Assembly (NCBI GenBank): GCA_905369775.1
Contig: CAJPJR010000044.1
Coordinates: 1-17,089, forward strand
Origin: Prevotellaceae bacterium UBA1746
GTDB lineage: Bacteria; Bacteroidota; Bacteroidia; Bacteroidales; Bacteroidaceae
Reading direction: 5' to 3'
Length of the DNA: 17,089 nucleotides
Below are positions 6,209 to 13,936 of the stretch, piece by piece (the first letter of the stretch is position 1; every line of letters starts with the position of its first letter). Both the position numbers and the translations under genes were made by a program. The notes beneath the pieces are model-generated. The model was given only the letters and a program-made list of their open reading frames with translations, was not told the DNA's origin and did no database searches.

Positions 6209-9200
6209 TCAGACGAAGATTTTCTTGATGATGGTTTTCAAGAAGCAGGCACCTTCGGCAATGATGATCGGCTGGTGGTAGGGGAACTCCGGGCCATTGT
6301 GTTTCAGCGCCTTTTTGTATTCGAGATCTTCGGTGATGTGGTTGACCACACGCGTGTGGAGTTCTGCGATATCTTCGCGCAAGTTGTCCACGTCGGGGTA
6401 GAGTTTCGTCTTGTTGCTCACGAAATCGCAGAATTGTTCCATGAATACTTGGAAATTCTTCGTGCCGCTGAAGTCGATTCCCTCCATGTGGTTGTCGAAG
6501 TAGGCGCCGGTGAGTTCGTCTTCGGTGTTGAGCGTGATGACGTTGTTGTTTCCGTCGCGGAAGCTCACGCCCTCTTCGCCGCAGAGTTCCTTTCCGTCGA
6601 GCGCATCGGACATAACGACCTCTCTGGGCTGTACCAATCCCTTGGCCACCTCCGACTTGTTGTCGACTTCAATGTCGTGGCGATATTGCACGCTGACCTC
6701 TTTGTCGACAATGAGGTGCAATCCGGCGTTGACGCAGTCGGCGTAATATCTTTCCGTGGCGTTGGTGCCGGCGGGTTCGCGGAGCCAGTGGAAGAGTCGG
6801 CCACCCTTACCGAAAGTAAGCACATCGACACGCTTGATGTTGTCGAGTTGCTGCTTCTTGATGGTATCGCCGATGAGCATGCCCGAATAGAAGAGGAGCA
6901 AACCGGTGACGTAGGCCGGAATGGTGAAGACAAACTTGGCTCTCTCGTTGATGGCACTGTAGAAGCGCTCGTAGTCTTCCGTATCTTTGAGCTGATCGAA
7001 GACACTGTTCAGGCAGTAAGGCGCTTTTTGCGGTGCGTCTCTGATGATTTCCTCGACATTGTTGACAAACACCTTCGACTTGTTCTCTTTTTGGCAAAAG
7101 TGATTGAGTGCTTCGCGGAACTTTTCAGAATTGATGATGGCGTTGAAGAAGACACCGGCTGCGAGACGGACAGAGCTTTCGCGGAAGAGCGTGACTTTGT
7201 TGGCGTTGTGCGGATCTCTGGCCAGGAGGAGGATGTCGCTTGTGCTACCGCCGACGTCAATGCCGAGGAACATGCTGTCGTTGTTCAGACCGATCTCTCG
7301 CGTGAGGGCGAAACTGCACACGGCCTCCGCCTCTGTGGTGTAATTTCGGGGGAGCGTGGGCCGGCAACCGGCGATAGGTGTGTTGCGACTCAGCTCTTCG
7401 TAGATTCTCTCCAGCTCATTGCGATCGGCTTCCATCATGGCACCGGGATAGCTCCACACAATTTTCTTGGGATTGAGTCGTTTGGTGAAGAGATAGGCAC
7501 AAGTTTGCAACCAGATGCTCTTGAGGAAAGCACTTTTCTTCTGCAATCCCCTGTCGTCATTGAGCCACTTCATGTTGTAGTGCAGCACACCGGCTTGTGT
7601 GGTAATGGTGCGTTCGTCCATTGCCTTGACCAAGACGTTGGGTCTGCTCACGGGCACACCTCCGGCCACTTCCACACTTTCTTGGTGCTGGTTGTAGCGG
7701 CTGTCGTGTTCATGGAGCCAAGATTTGATTTGGCCGTTGTGCGTGGGGTAATTGCTGAAGAAGAGCAACTCGTGGTTCTCGGCCACGGCACGCAGGTCGC
7801 GGTTTTCCTGTCCCACAAGCATGGTGCGGAAATTTTGGAACTCAATGGGTTGCGCCTGTCCCTCGTCTACGCTGTAGTAGATGCACATGTTGTTGCTGCC
7901 GAAGTCGATGCCCACAACGGCTTCTCCCTGCGCGTCGAGACTCGTGCGGTCTTGCACCACCTGCGGGCGGAGCATCAAGAACCCTGCATGGGCGTCTTTG
8001 CCGGCATCTTTCACCATGACGGAAAGTCCCGCGGGAGCCAGCGCCATAGTATAGATATTGTATTTGTGCAACTCCTCACCCTGTCCCGGCGGATAGGTGA
8101 TGATCTGCTCCACATTGGGCTCGTTGGGCTCGTCGGCTGCGTGTTGGTAGTCAGACGTGAAGAACTCTCCCTTGATGTTGCGCACAAATTCGCCTTTCTT
8201 TTTGAAGATGGCTTGGAATTGCTGCGGTGCGTCGGAGGTGCATTCGGTGTAGAGGTAGTATTTCGTCCAGTTTTCCGAGACGAAGTTGGGCCACATGATG
8301 ACCTTCTTGGGTTCGGTCATCCATTTCACCACATATTCGCGGGTGTTGAGTTCCACTTGTTGTCCGTCAATCTCGACAACGAGCGAAACCGCAAGCAATC
8401 CGGCGTCGTTGAGTCGGGCGGAGAGGCGCGTTTTGCTGTTATCTCCGTAGCCGAGCAGGCCGGCGAGCGAATTTTTGAAGATGTCCAGCCCAATTTCGGA
8501 GAGGGGGAGCGAGAAATAGTTGGCCCCTCCGTCTACCCGGTTGTCAATTTTGAGATAGTAGACGGCACTTTCCGAGAGTTTGGGTCGGGCATCGGGGGCT
8601 TCTGCCCATCCCACGACAAATTTGTCGTCGCTGAGCAACTTTTGTACGTCGCCCACGAGTTTGCAATCGCTGCCGTCGTCGTAAGTGAAGGTGAAATCGG
8701 GCTTAAGGTAGACCGGCACGCTGCTTTTGAAGAGATCCGAGAAGGGATATTCCAGGTTGACGTACTGCGCCACAGGGCCTTTGTCTCTCAATTGGCCGCC
8801 CGCTCTCTGCATCTCTTCTTCCCACTTGCGACTCATGCCTTTGAATCCGTTCAACTCCGCGCGTCTTTTTCCTCCGCGCTGGGCATTGATATTGTCCTCG
8901 AAGGCTTCGATGTTGCGATTGAGGTTTTTGACGAAGAGATAGACCTTTTGCAGCTGTTCGGGGTTGAGGAAGGGCATGGGATCTTCGAAGCGCCCGTTGC
9001 GGAACCACTGCACTTCTCCTGCATCGGCCCCAATTTGGCTGTAGTCCACGCCGGTAAACACGCCGGTCATGGGCGAGGTGCCGCCGACCAGATGGCCGCG
9101 GTAGTAGATGAGTTGGATGAAGGGCTGCGTATCGGGGTCTTTGGCGAGCTGAAGTTGGTTGCTCCAGAGATCTTTATCGTCGAAGAGCATGCGTCCGAAG

Positions 9201-9589
9201 GCCGATGCGATGTCATAGAGCCGCCCGTTTCCATTGAGCGAGACGGGGCTCGAGAAGCTCACGCGGTCGGGATAGAGCGCCATGACGGCAAGCAGGCCGC
9301 GCCACTCCCCATGCAACATTTCATAGAACTGCTGCAATCCCGAAGAGTCGATGTTGGGATCGGGGGCATTGAGGGTTTGGAGGGCAAACTTGAAGAGGCG
9401 TGCGCGCGCCCAGGGGGTGGGCACACCGGAAATGAGGGCGGCGAGCTTGTCGCTGCTCATTTCATCGAGGATTTTACCGGTTTTGATGCCCTGAATGTAG
9501 GAGGGCGCCATGTTGAGTTCGTTCCATTCGCCCGCCGTACCGGTCGACAAATTGGTGTAACTCTTGATGAGCAATGCTTTTGTAGACAT
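6209..9589 (-). CDS. Large actin/Hsp70-fold ATPase, possibly SrfB-related
   Basis: 1126 residues, ATG at 9589, 14 nt after the tubulin-like gene. The C-terminal half carries an intact actin/Hsp70 ATPase signature: phosphate 1 VGIDFGSNN (559-567), a WSYPGAM strand (712-718), connect-1 TTEAEAVCSFAL (751-762), phosphate 2 GIDVGGSTSDILLL (776-789) and an adenosine-type motif TFGKGGRLFHWL (925-936). All key Asp and Gly residues are present, so ATP binding is likely. Residues 1-550 are a large extension that I do not recognise; it includes an odd Gly/Tyr-rich stretch, YYRGHLVGG (162-170), and otherwise reads as globular. No signal peptide or membrane helix. Proteins of this type in Bacteroidetes are sometimes labelled 'virulence factor SrfB'; I could not confirm that relation. 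Beside a tubulin-like GTPase it suggests a two-NTPase cytoskeletal or chaperone-like machine. Confidence 0.83.
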   Translation of the reverse strand: MSTKALLIKSYTNLSTGTAGEWNELNMAPSYIQGIKTGKILDEMSSDKLAALISGVPTPWARARLFKFALQTLNAPDPNIDSSGLQQFYEMLHGEWRGLLAVMALYPDRVSFSSPVSLNGNGRLYDIASAFGRMLFDDKDLWSNQLQLAKDPDTQPFIQLIYYRGHLVGGTSPMTGVFTGVDYSQIGADAGEVQWFRNGRFEDPMPFLNPEQLQKVYLFVKNLNRNIEAFEDNINAQRGGKRRAELNGFKGMSRKWEEEMQRAGGQLRDKGPVAQYVNLEYPFSDLFKSSVPVYLKPDFTFTYDDGSDCKLVGDVQKLLSDDKFVVGWAEAPDARPKLSESAVYYLKIDNRVDGGANYFSLPLSEIGLDIFKNSLAGLLGYGDNSKTRLSARLNDAGLLAVSLVVEIDGQQVELNTREYVVKWMTEPKKVIMWPNFVSENWTKYYLYTECTSDAPQQFQAIFKKKGEFVRNIKGEFFTSDYQHAADEPNEPNVEQIITYPPGQGEELHKYNIYTMALAPAGLSVMVKDAGKDAHAGFLMLRPQVVQDRTSLDAQGEAVVGIDFGSNNMCIYYSVDEGQAQPIEFQNFRTMLVGQENRDLRAVAENHELLFFSNYPTHNGQIKSWLHEHDSRYNQHQESVEVAGGVPVSRPNVLVKAMDERTITTQAGVLHYNMKWLNDDRGLQKKSAFLKSIWLQTCAYLFTKRLNPKKIVWSYPGAMMEADRNELERIYEELSRNTPIAGCRPTLPRNYTTEAEAVCSFALTREIGLNNDSMFLGIDVGGSTSDILLLARDPHNANKVTLFRESSVRLAAGVFFNAIINSEKFREALNHFCQKENKSKVFVNNVEEIIRDAPQKAPYCLNSVFDQLKDTEDYERFYSAINERAKFVFTIPAYVTGLLLFYSGMLIGDTIKKQQLDNIKRVDVLTFGKGGRLFHWLREPAGTNATERYYADCVNAGLHLIVDKEVSVQYRHDIEVDNKSEVAKGLVQPREVVMSDALDGKELCGEEGVSFRDGNNNVITLNTEDELTGAYFDNHMEGIDFSGTKNFQVFMEQFCDFVSNKTKLYPDVDNLREDIAELHTRVVNHITEDLEYKKALKHNGPEFPYHQPIIIAEGACFLKTIIKKIFV

Positions 9590-9603
9590 AGTTTCGTGGG
9601 AGA

Positions 9604-11214
9604 TTAGGTGAACTGATAAAGTTTGCCGAGGGTATCGTAGACGAGCTTGTAGAGTTTCTCACCGCTGTTGGTGATGGCCTTCCATCCTTGGGAGCTTTCG
9701 CGCTCGGCGATGAACATTTTCTTGAAGGGATCGAACTTCGAACCGCCGAAAATGCCGCTTTTCTTATAATTATTGTCCTTTCCGACTCCGTCGGTGCGGT
9801 AAAGTTCTTTGTTCCAGTTCACTTTCATCAAATCCTTGAACGTGTTGAAACCAAAAAGGCTCGCGTTGAAGAGGAATTTGTCGCCACCGCCGGCCGAACG
9901 GTGCAGTTGTCGCACCCATCCCTCGGCGAGTTGTCCTTCGCTACGTTCGAAGAAGAGCAAAGCAAAGTACTTTTTGAGGTACTCCACCTGCGAGACTTCC
10001 ATGCCCGTGAATTCGGTGATTTCCTTCTGCGCTCCGCAACGCACGCTCTCCACAAAGTCGTCTTCGCCATTGCAGAAGAGGGCAAAAGCGAGGAGCGTGC
10101 CGAATTTCCGTGCAAAATCTCCCGCCCGCTGCTGTCCGACGAAGTCTTCGAATTCGAAACGTCCGCTTTCGCCGACGGCACGATAGACGTAATCGGTGGC
10201 AGCGTGCTTTTTGTTCTCTTCCAGTTGCTCGGGTTTCGTGTTGTAGAAGTCGAGTGCTGCACAAGCCGCGAGGAGTTCGATGTAGTGGGAGTCGTTTTTC
10301 TGTTCGGCACCTCCGGTGATGGTCTTACTGACCTCTTCTCCACGCTTAGCCATGGGCTCCCAATCGATAGAGTCTGTGCCGAGCATGTAGAAGCGCTGGT
10401 AAGTGCTGCGCACGGTGGCGTCGTCGTCGTAGAACATCATGGCCACTTGCGAATTGAGGGCGAATTTGTCGCTGGTGGCAATGACCTTTTGGGCGTTGAG
10501 TTCGTCGCCGGTGGGGGTTTTGAAATTGAAATAGGCCGTGAGCAGGGTGGAACCGAAATACGCATTGCGCAAAACGTTGACCGCCCCGCCGTTCATGCGC
10601 TCAGCGGCGCGCGAAATGGCCTGCGGAATGATGGGAATGGACGAAGCGCCCGTACCGCCGAAGACCGACCCGAGGATAAACACCTTGGGCGTGCCGTTTT
10701 GCGCCGCTTTGGTGAGCTGCGCGAGGAAACTCTTCAGCTCGTTGTCCATCTGACTCTCGGCCGCTTCGAGGATGGCGTGGTACATCATCATCGAACCGAG
10801 GTGAGTTTGTGCGCGATAGCCGTGGCGGAGATTGAATTCCTCCACTTGTTTGGTGAGCACCAGGTCGGCCAGATCGGCCTCTTCGCGGTGGTTGTATTGC
10901 GTTCCGCCGTAGTCAAACACCTCTTGGAAGGTGCTTTTCACATCATAGTTGGGGCTGAACTCATAATACTTCACGTTGGCCGAGAAGAAGGTGTCTTTAA
11001 GCGGCGTGCGCGCGGCGGCATCGCTGCCTTTGGCGCGGCAGTAGGCCTCTTTCACTTCCTTGAGGCGGGCGAAGTTACCGTTGTTTTTATCGGTATCGAG
11101 GGCAAGGAGGTGGAGTTCGGTGTCGTCGAACATGCCCATTGCGCAGAGGTGCAGGAGCGATTCGATGCAACGCATGCCCGTTCCACCGATGCCGAGAACG
11201 AAAAACTGACTCAT
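9604..11214 (-). CDS. Tubulin/FtsZ-like GTPase (Tubulin_2 type)
   Basis: 536 residues, ATG at 11214, 6 nt after the small membrane protein gene. Three tubulin-superfamily nucleotide loops are visible: the first Gly-rich loop FVLGIGGTGMRCIE (5-18, compare FtsZ GVGGGGGNA), the strand LLALDTDKNNG (36-46, compare FtsZ AINTD) and the signature loop GSVFGGTGASSIP (182-194, compare FtsZ GGGTGTGA). The loop before a long helix near VIATSDKFALNSQVA would be the T7 region. It is longer than FtsZ, lacks the FtsZ C-terminal peptide, and is not in a division cluster, so it is not FtsZ. It best fits the divergent tubulin-like family found with vWA and signalling proteins in bacterial operons. GTP binding is likely; whether it polymerises is unknown. 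Confidence 0.88.
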   Translation of the reverse strand: MSQFFVLGIGGTGMRCIESLLHLCAMGMFDDTELHLLALDTDKNNGNFARLKEVKEAYCRAKGSDAAARTPLKDTFFSANVKYYEFSPNYDVKSTFQEVFDYGGTQYNHREEADLADLVLTKQVEEFNLRHGYRAQTHLGSMMMYHAILEAAESQMDNELKSFLAQLTKAAQNGTPKVFILGSVFGGTGASSIPIIPQAISRAAERMNGGAVNVLRNAYFGSTLLTAYFNFKTPTGDELNAQKVIATSDKFALNSQVAMMFYDDDATVRSTYQRFYMLGTDSIDWEPMAKRGEEVSKTITGGAEQKNDSHYIELLAACAALDFYNTKPEQLEENKKHAATDYVYRAVGESGRFEFEDFVGQQRAGDFARKFGTLLAFALFCNGEDDFVESVRCGAQKEITEFTGMEVSQVEYLKKYFALLFFERSEGQLAEGWVRQLHRSAGGGDKFLFNASLFGFNTFKDLMKVNWNKELYRTDGVGKDNNYKKSGIFGGSKFDPFKKMFIAERESSQGWKAITNSGEKLYKLVYDTLGKLYQFT

Positions 11215-11220
11215 AGCATT

Positions 11221-11604
11221 TTATTTCTTGAGGTGGAGGATGGAACCAAGCTTAGAATTGGGAGTCACCAAAGCGAGGAGGACAAGCAACACAACGTAAC
11301 CCAAAGTAAGCGCCCCCAAAGTCATCCATAGAGTATGGCTGAATTGCGTTTTATATGGCGCTTTATGGATATGGCCCATAACGTAGAGGTCATTATAAAG
11401 GAAGAAACCAATCCAAGCCACGGCCCAAACAATGCCACATGCCCAGCGGCGTTTGATGTAAGAACGGTCTTTTCCGCCCTCCCAAGAGATAAGCGTCGAG
11501 ATGCCCCAAGCGACAAAAAGGGCAACAAGGAGGACAACAGCTGCCCAAACCCAGGTTTCGGTTTGCAGCGTACGGAGCTGTGTCAGCGTCGTAACGTTGA
11601 TCAT
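11221..11604 (-). CDS. Small three-helix membrane protein
   Basis: 127 residues. Three hydrophobic helices are visible at about 18-40 (WVWAAVVLLVALFVAWGIST), 55-71 (RRWACGIVWAVAWIGFFLY) and 93-115 (MTLGALTLGYVVLLVLLALV). The loop KDRSYIKRR between helices 1 and 2 is strongly basic, so it is probably cytosolic; the C-terminus also ends in lysines. It lies 18 nt after the lipoprotein gene and 6 nt before the tubulin-like gene, tight spacing that points to co-translation and joint function. I do not recognise the family. Its likely job is to tie the cytosolic GTPase to the inner membrane near the lipoprotein. Confidence 0.85.
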   Translation of the reverse strand: MINVTTLTQLRTLQTETWVWAAVVLLVALFVAWGISTLISWEGGKDRSYIKRRWACGIVWAVAWIGFFLYNDLYVMGHIHKAPYKTQFSHTLWMTLGALTLGYVVLLVLLALVTPNSKLGSILHLKK

Positions 11605-11622
11605 AATGTAATAAGAATAAGA

Positions 11623-12990
11623 TTATCGTTTATTTGACTTGATGTAGAGCGTATAGATGGGCGTCTTGAGAATCCGTTCCTTGATTTCGGGATTGATCAG
11701 ACACTGTTCGATGCTGGCTCCCACCGAAACGTTTTGCTCTCCGGGATGGGTGAGACTCTCGAAGGTGAAAAGCGGCAGATAGACCTCAGTCATCGGGCTA
11801 ATATCGGTGGCAAAGAGATCGATCTTGGTGTAGTTGAACGGATCGCCGTCGAGAGCCTCATCGGGGTTGTATAAATCTCCGGCAAAGGTGAGCTCCACGA
11901 TGCCATTGGCGGAAAACTTCTTGTCATCGACCTTGACAAAACCCTCACAATCGCCCGGTTCGATCTCTTTCTCGGGCTGTACCTTTTCCTCCTTCGCGGT
12001 GCAGAAATCGGCATAGGGTTGATTGACATTAGAAACCTTGGCAGTGAGACGATCGATGCGGTAACCGCCGAGACAGTTGCGATCCACATGGAGTCCGGTC
12101 TCGAAGGGCTTCCCGTTTTCGAGCTTTTGGCCCTCCTCATCTTCTTTGATTTTGACGATCATCGGCTCAATGTCATCTTCCCAACCGGCTTCCCAGTCTT
12201 GCACTTCATAGTTGCCCGCAGCCTTAATCACCTTGGCACTCAGCAAACTATCGGGCTGCATCCCCTTGCCGTCGGGAGAATAGAGGAAAGGAGCGCGCAC
12301 CGAGAAGTGGAACTCGGAGGTGCCGGGGAAGTCCTCGAGACGCACCGACTGCTTCACGCGGTTGTAGATATTGTCGGGCAGGCGCTGATCGGTGAAAAGG
12401 AAGTAGAAACGCTTCTTTTGCACCGAGCGAGCGCCGACCAGTTCCTCGTAGGGCTCGACAAAGATGAAGATATCGTGCCCCTTCTTGAGCCAAGTCTTGA
12501 ACGCCTCGGCCAAATAGGGGTTATTGTCGTTGCCTTTCGTCACCGTGGGCTCGTAATATTCACCGTCGGTGAGGAGAACGCCCTCCGTGTTGCCGTTGGC
12601 AATGCGCTCGGCCGCCGTTTTGAGGTCGGCAAAGGGCACGTTGTCGATGGTGCGCAGCAGCGCGTAGGTCGAATCGGCGGCATGCGGCTCGATGTTCTTG
12701 CCCTTGACGGCAAAATACTGTTTGGCACTGGCCGTGAGCGAAGGCTCGAAAGCTTGGAAAAAGCGCGAATGCTGCCCCTCTGCGATGCAGTTCGAATAAT
12801 CGACATAGAGGGCCAGGGCGTTGGGATTGAGCTTTTCGTTCTGCTTTTCGAAATAGAATTCGTGGAATTCAGCGAGTTTGTCGGCGCTGTCCGGCGTCGG
12901 CGTACCGCCACCGCAGCCCGTCAAACAGCCAATGCCGATCAGCGAACCGACACCGATCAGCAATCCGAGGATTAAGTGAGTGATTTTCAT
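11623..12990 (-). CDS. Lipoprotein with vWA-like domain
   Basis: 455 residues from the ATG at 12990. The frame is open upstream to 13206, but this start gives a textbook lipoprotein signal: MKITH, a hydrophobic run (6-22) and the lipobox LTGC with Cys26. The following region reads as a von Willebrand A fold: LALYVDYSNCIAEG (59-72) with a MIDAS-like DxSxC at 64-68, TYALLRTIDNVPFADL (108-123), GVLLTDGEYYEP (137-148) with the TDG typical of the fold, and FIFVEPY (175-181). The final MIDAS serine is replaced by Cys68. Residues ~250-455 are a separate beta-rich region with several Cys that I cannot place. vWA proteins are regular partners of TerD-domain and FtsZ-like signalling operons. It is first in the cluster and should sit in the envelope as sensor or anchor; inner versus outer membrane is not decided by the sequence. 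Confidence 0.83.
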   Translation of the reverse strand: MKITHLILGLLIGVGSLIGIGCLTGCGGGTPTPDSADKLAEFHEFYFEKQNEKLNPNALALYVDYSNCIAEGQHSRFFQAFEPSLTASAKQYFAVKGKNIEPHAADSTYALLRTIDNVPFADLKTAAERIANGNTEGVLLTDGEYYEPTVTKGNDNNPYLAEAFKTWLKKGHDIFIFVEPYEELVGARSVQKKRFYFLFTDQRLPDNIYNRVKQSVRLEDFPGTSEFHFSVRAPFLYSPDGKGMQPDSLLSAKVIKAAGNYEVQDWEAGWEDDIEPMIVKIKEDEEGQKLENGKPFETGLHVDRNCLGGYRIDRLTAKVSNVNQPYADFCTAKEEKVQPEKEIEPGDCEGFVKVDDKKFSANGIVELTFAGDLYNPDEALDGDPFNYTKIDLFATDISPMTEVYLPLFTFESLTHPGEQNVSVGASIEQCLINPEIKERILKTPIYTLYIKSNKR

Positions 12991-13276
12991 ATCGTGAAGC
13001 GTTGTTTTTATTATAGATCGGGAGAGGTGTGCTGCCGTGCCCACGTTTCTCGACAACACGCAGCGGGTGTGACCGTCAACGGCGAGCGAGCAGTTCAACT
13101 GCCGAAGTCCGTGCACTGCCGGCCCGGAGGGCGGAGGCAACAGATCGCGGTGCCCGAACGAGGACGGGGAAGCGCGGTCGAAGGCAAGCGACAAAAACGG
13201 AATCAATAAACAAACTTTTGGCGACTACAAGGCATAGTCATTGCACAATTCATTCAAATCCGGTGCTTACTCGATG

Positions 13277-13304
13277 CAAATATAATAACTATATCACAAT
13301 TCAA
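13277..13304 (-). promoter_or_regulatory. Putative Bacteroides-type promoter of the minus-strand cluster
   Basis: On the minus strand 13284-13277 reads TATATTTG, an exact fit to the Bacteroides -7 consensus TAnnTTTG. A TTG at 13304-13302 could serve as -33, but its spacing of 17 is shorter than the usual 19-21. The surroundings are AT-rich. Transcription would start near 13270, leaving a leader of about 280 nt before the lipoprotein ATG. Confidence 0.5.
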
Positions 13305-13516
13305 CGAAGCTTTCACCCGACTTTTTACACCTCAGTGGACAAAAACGCAGCTTGCCACCCGCAAGATGCTAAAAATATGCGCTTTTCCCGCATCACCCAT
13401 TATTAAATAAACGTATATCCATCCATTCTTCTCCATTTTCTTCCTTTCTCTCCCCCTTTCTTCCCGAAGAAAACAACAAAAAGCATATCAAAATCGCAAG
13501 TTGCAGTCAGAAAAAC

Positions 13517-13551
13517 GCATTTCGTCGCGAACTGTCGCAGCATTTCGTCGC
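13517..13551. repeat. Pair of 12-bp direct repeats (gcatttcgtcgc)
   Basis: Identical copies of gcatttcgtcgc lie at 13517-13528 and 13540-13551, 23 bp apart start to start, about two helical turns, so a dimeric regulator could read both on one face. A ten-base partial copy (gcatttcgtc) occurs at 13707-13716. They lie upstream of the cluster promoter. A regulatory role is only a possibility. Confidence 0.5.
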
Positions 13552-13877
13552 ATTTATTCACACGCACCTCGTTTCCCACCCCATTTCTCCGACCGGGCTG
13601 ACTTAAAGGCACTTTTCCGCGGCTTTCGCCCCGCCGATGTCCGCCCGTTCACCCCGTTTCCACCGCCCGCGGCGGCTGCGACGAGTGCCCTTTCCGCAGC
13701 TTTTCGGCATTTCGTCCCCGCTCTTTCCCAAAAGCCTCGTATTTTCGGAGATTTATCCCCCATTTTCGCAGCTACTCCCGCACGACAACGAATGGATCTC
13801 GTCCTCAATCCCCCAAAACCGACGAGCCGTGCCCCCCGAAGCAGGCACGACTCGCAGCAAAACGCCAACAACGCAGA

Positions 13878-13912
13878 CCGCCGCAGCCGAACGAAAAGTT
13901 CGACTGCGGCGG
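13878..13912 (-). terminator. Hairpin downstream of the transporter gene, likely terminator
   Basis: Arms ccgccgcag and ctgcggcgg (13878-13886, 13904-13912) are perfectly complementary. After one mismatch the stem continues with cgaac/gttcg (13888-13892, 13898-13902) around a gaaaa loop. It begins about 25 nt after the transporter stop at 13937. The following minus-strand sequence is only modestly T-rich (gttgttggcgtttt), so termination may be incomplete. Confidence 0.7.
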
Positions 13913-13936
13913 CAAAGCGAAAGCACCGAGCTCGCC

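Larger units (their letters stand above)
12991..13936. other. 946-nt gene-free region between cluster and transporter
   Basis: No open frame here has a recognisable product or a credible start. The part at 12991-13210 is GC-rich and would be the leader of the cluster transcript. The part at about 13210-13560 is clearly more AT-rich and holds the putative cluster promoter (13277-13284) and two 12-bp direct repeats. The part at 13600-13936 is GC-rich again and contains the transporter's terminator-like hairpin. I see no tRNA, rRNA, CRISPR or mobile-element end. Confidence 0.6.

Noticed and set aside
5999..9607. 1202-codon open frame on the plus strand
   Set aside because: It lies almost wholly opposite the actin/Hsp70-like gene, whose motifs are clear. 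Its translation shows no known motif and reads as the mirror of a GC-rich coding strand.
6209..11214. Plasmid or phage segregation system (TubZ/ParM-like)
   Set aside because: No DNA-binding adaptor gene, no iterated centromere-like repeats and no replication gene; the partners are envelope and TerD proteins.
9604..11214. The division protein FtsZ
   Set aside because: The nucleotide loops differ from FtsZ, the protein is far longer after the GTPase core, the C-terminal FtsA/ZipA-binding peptide is missing and no division genes adjoin.
13349..13367. Small hairpin (cttgc/gcaag) as a terminator
   Set aside because: Only a five-base-pair stem with a gap before the T run; too weak to call.
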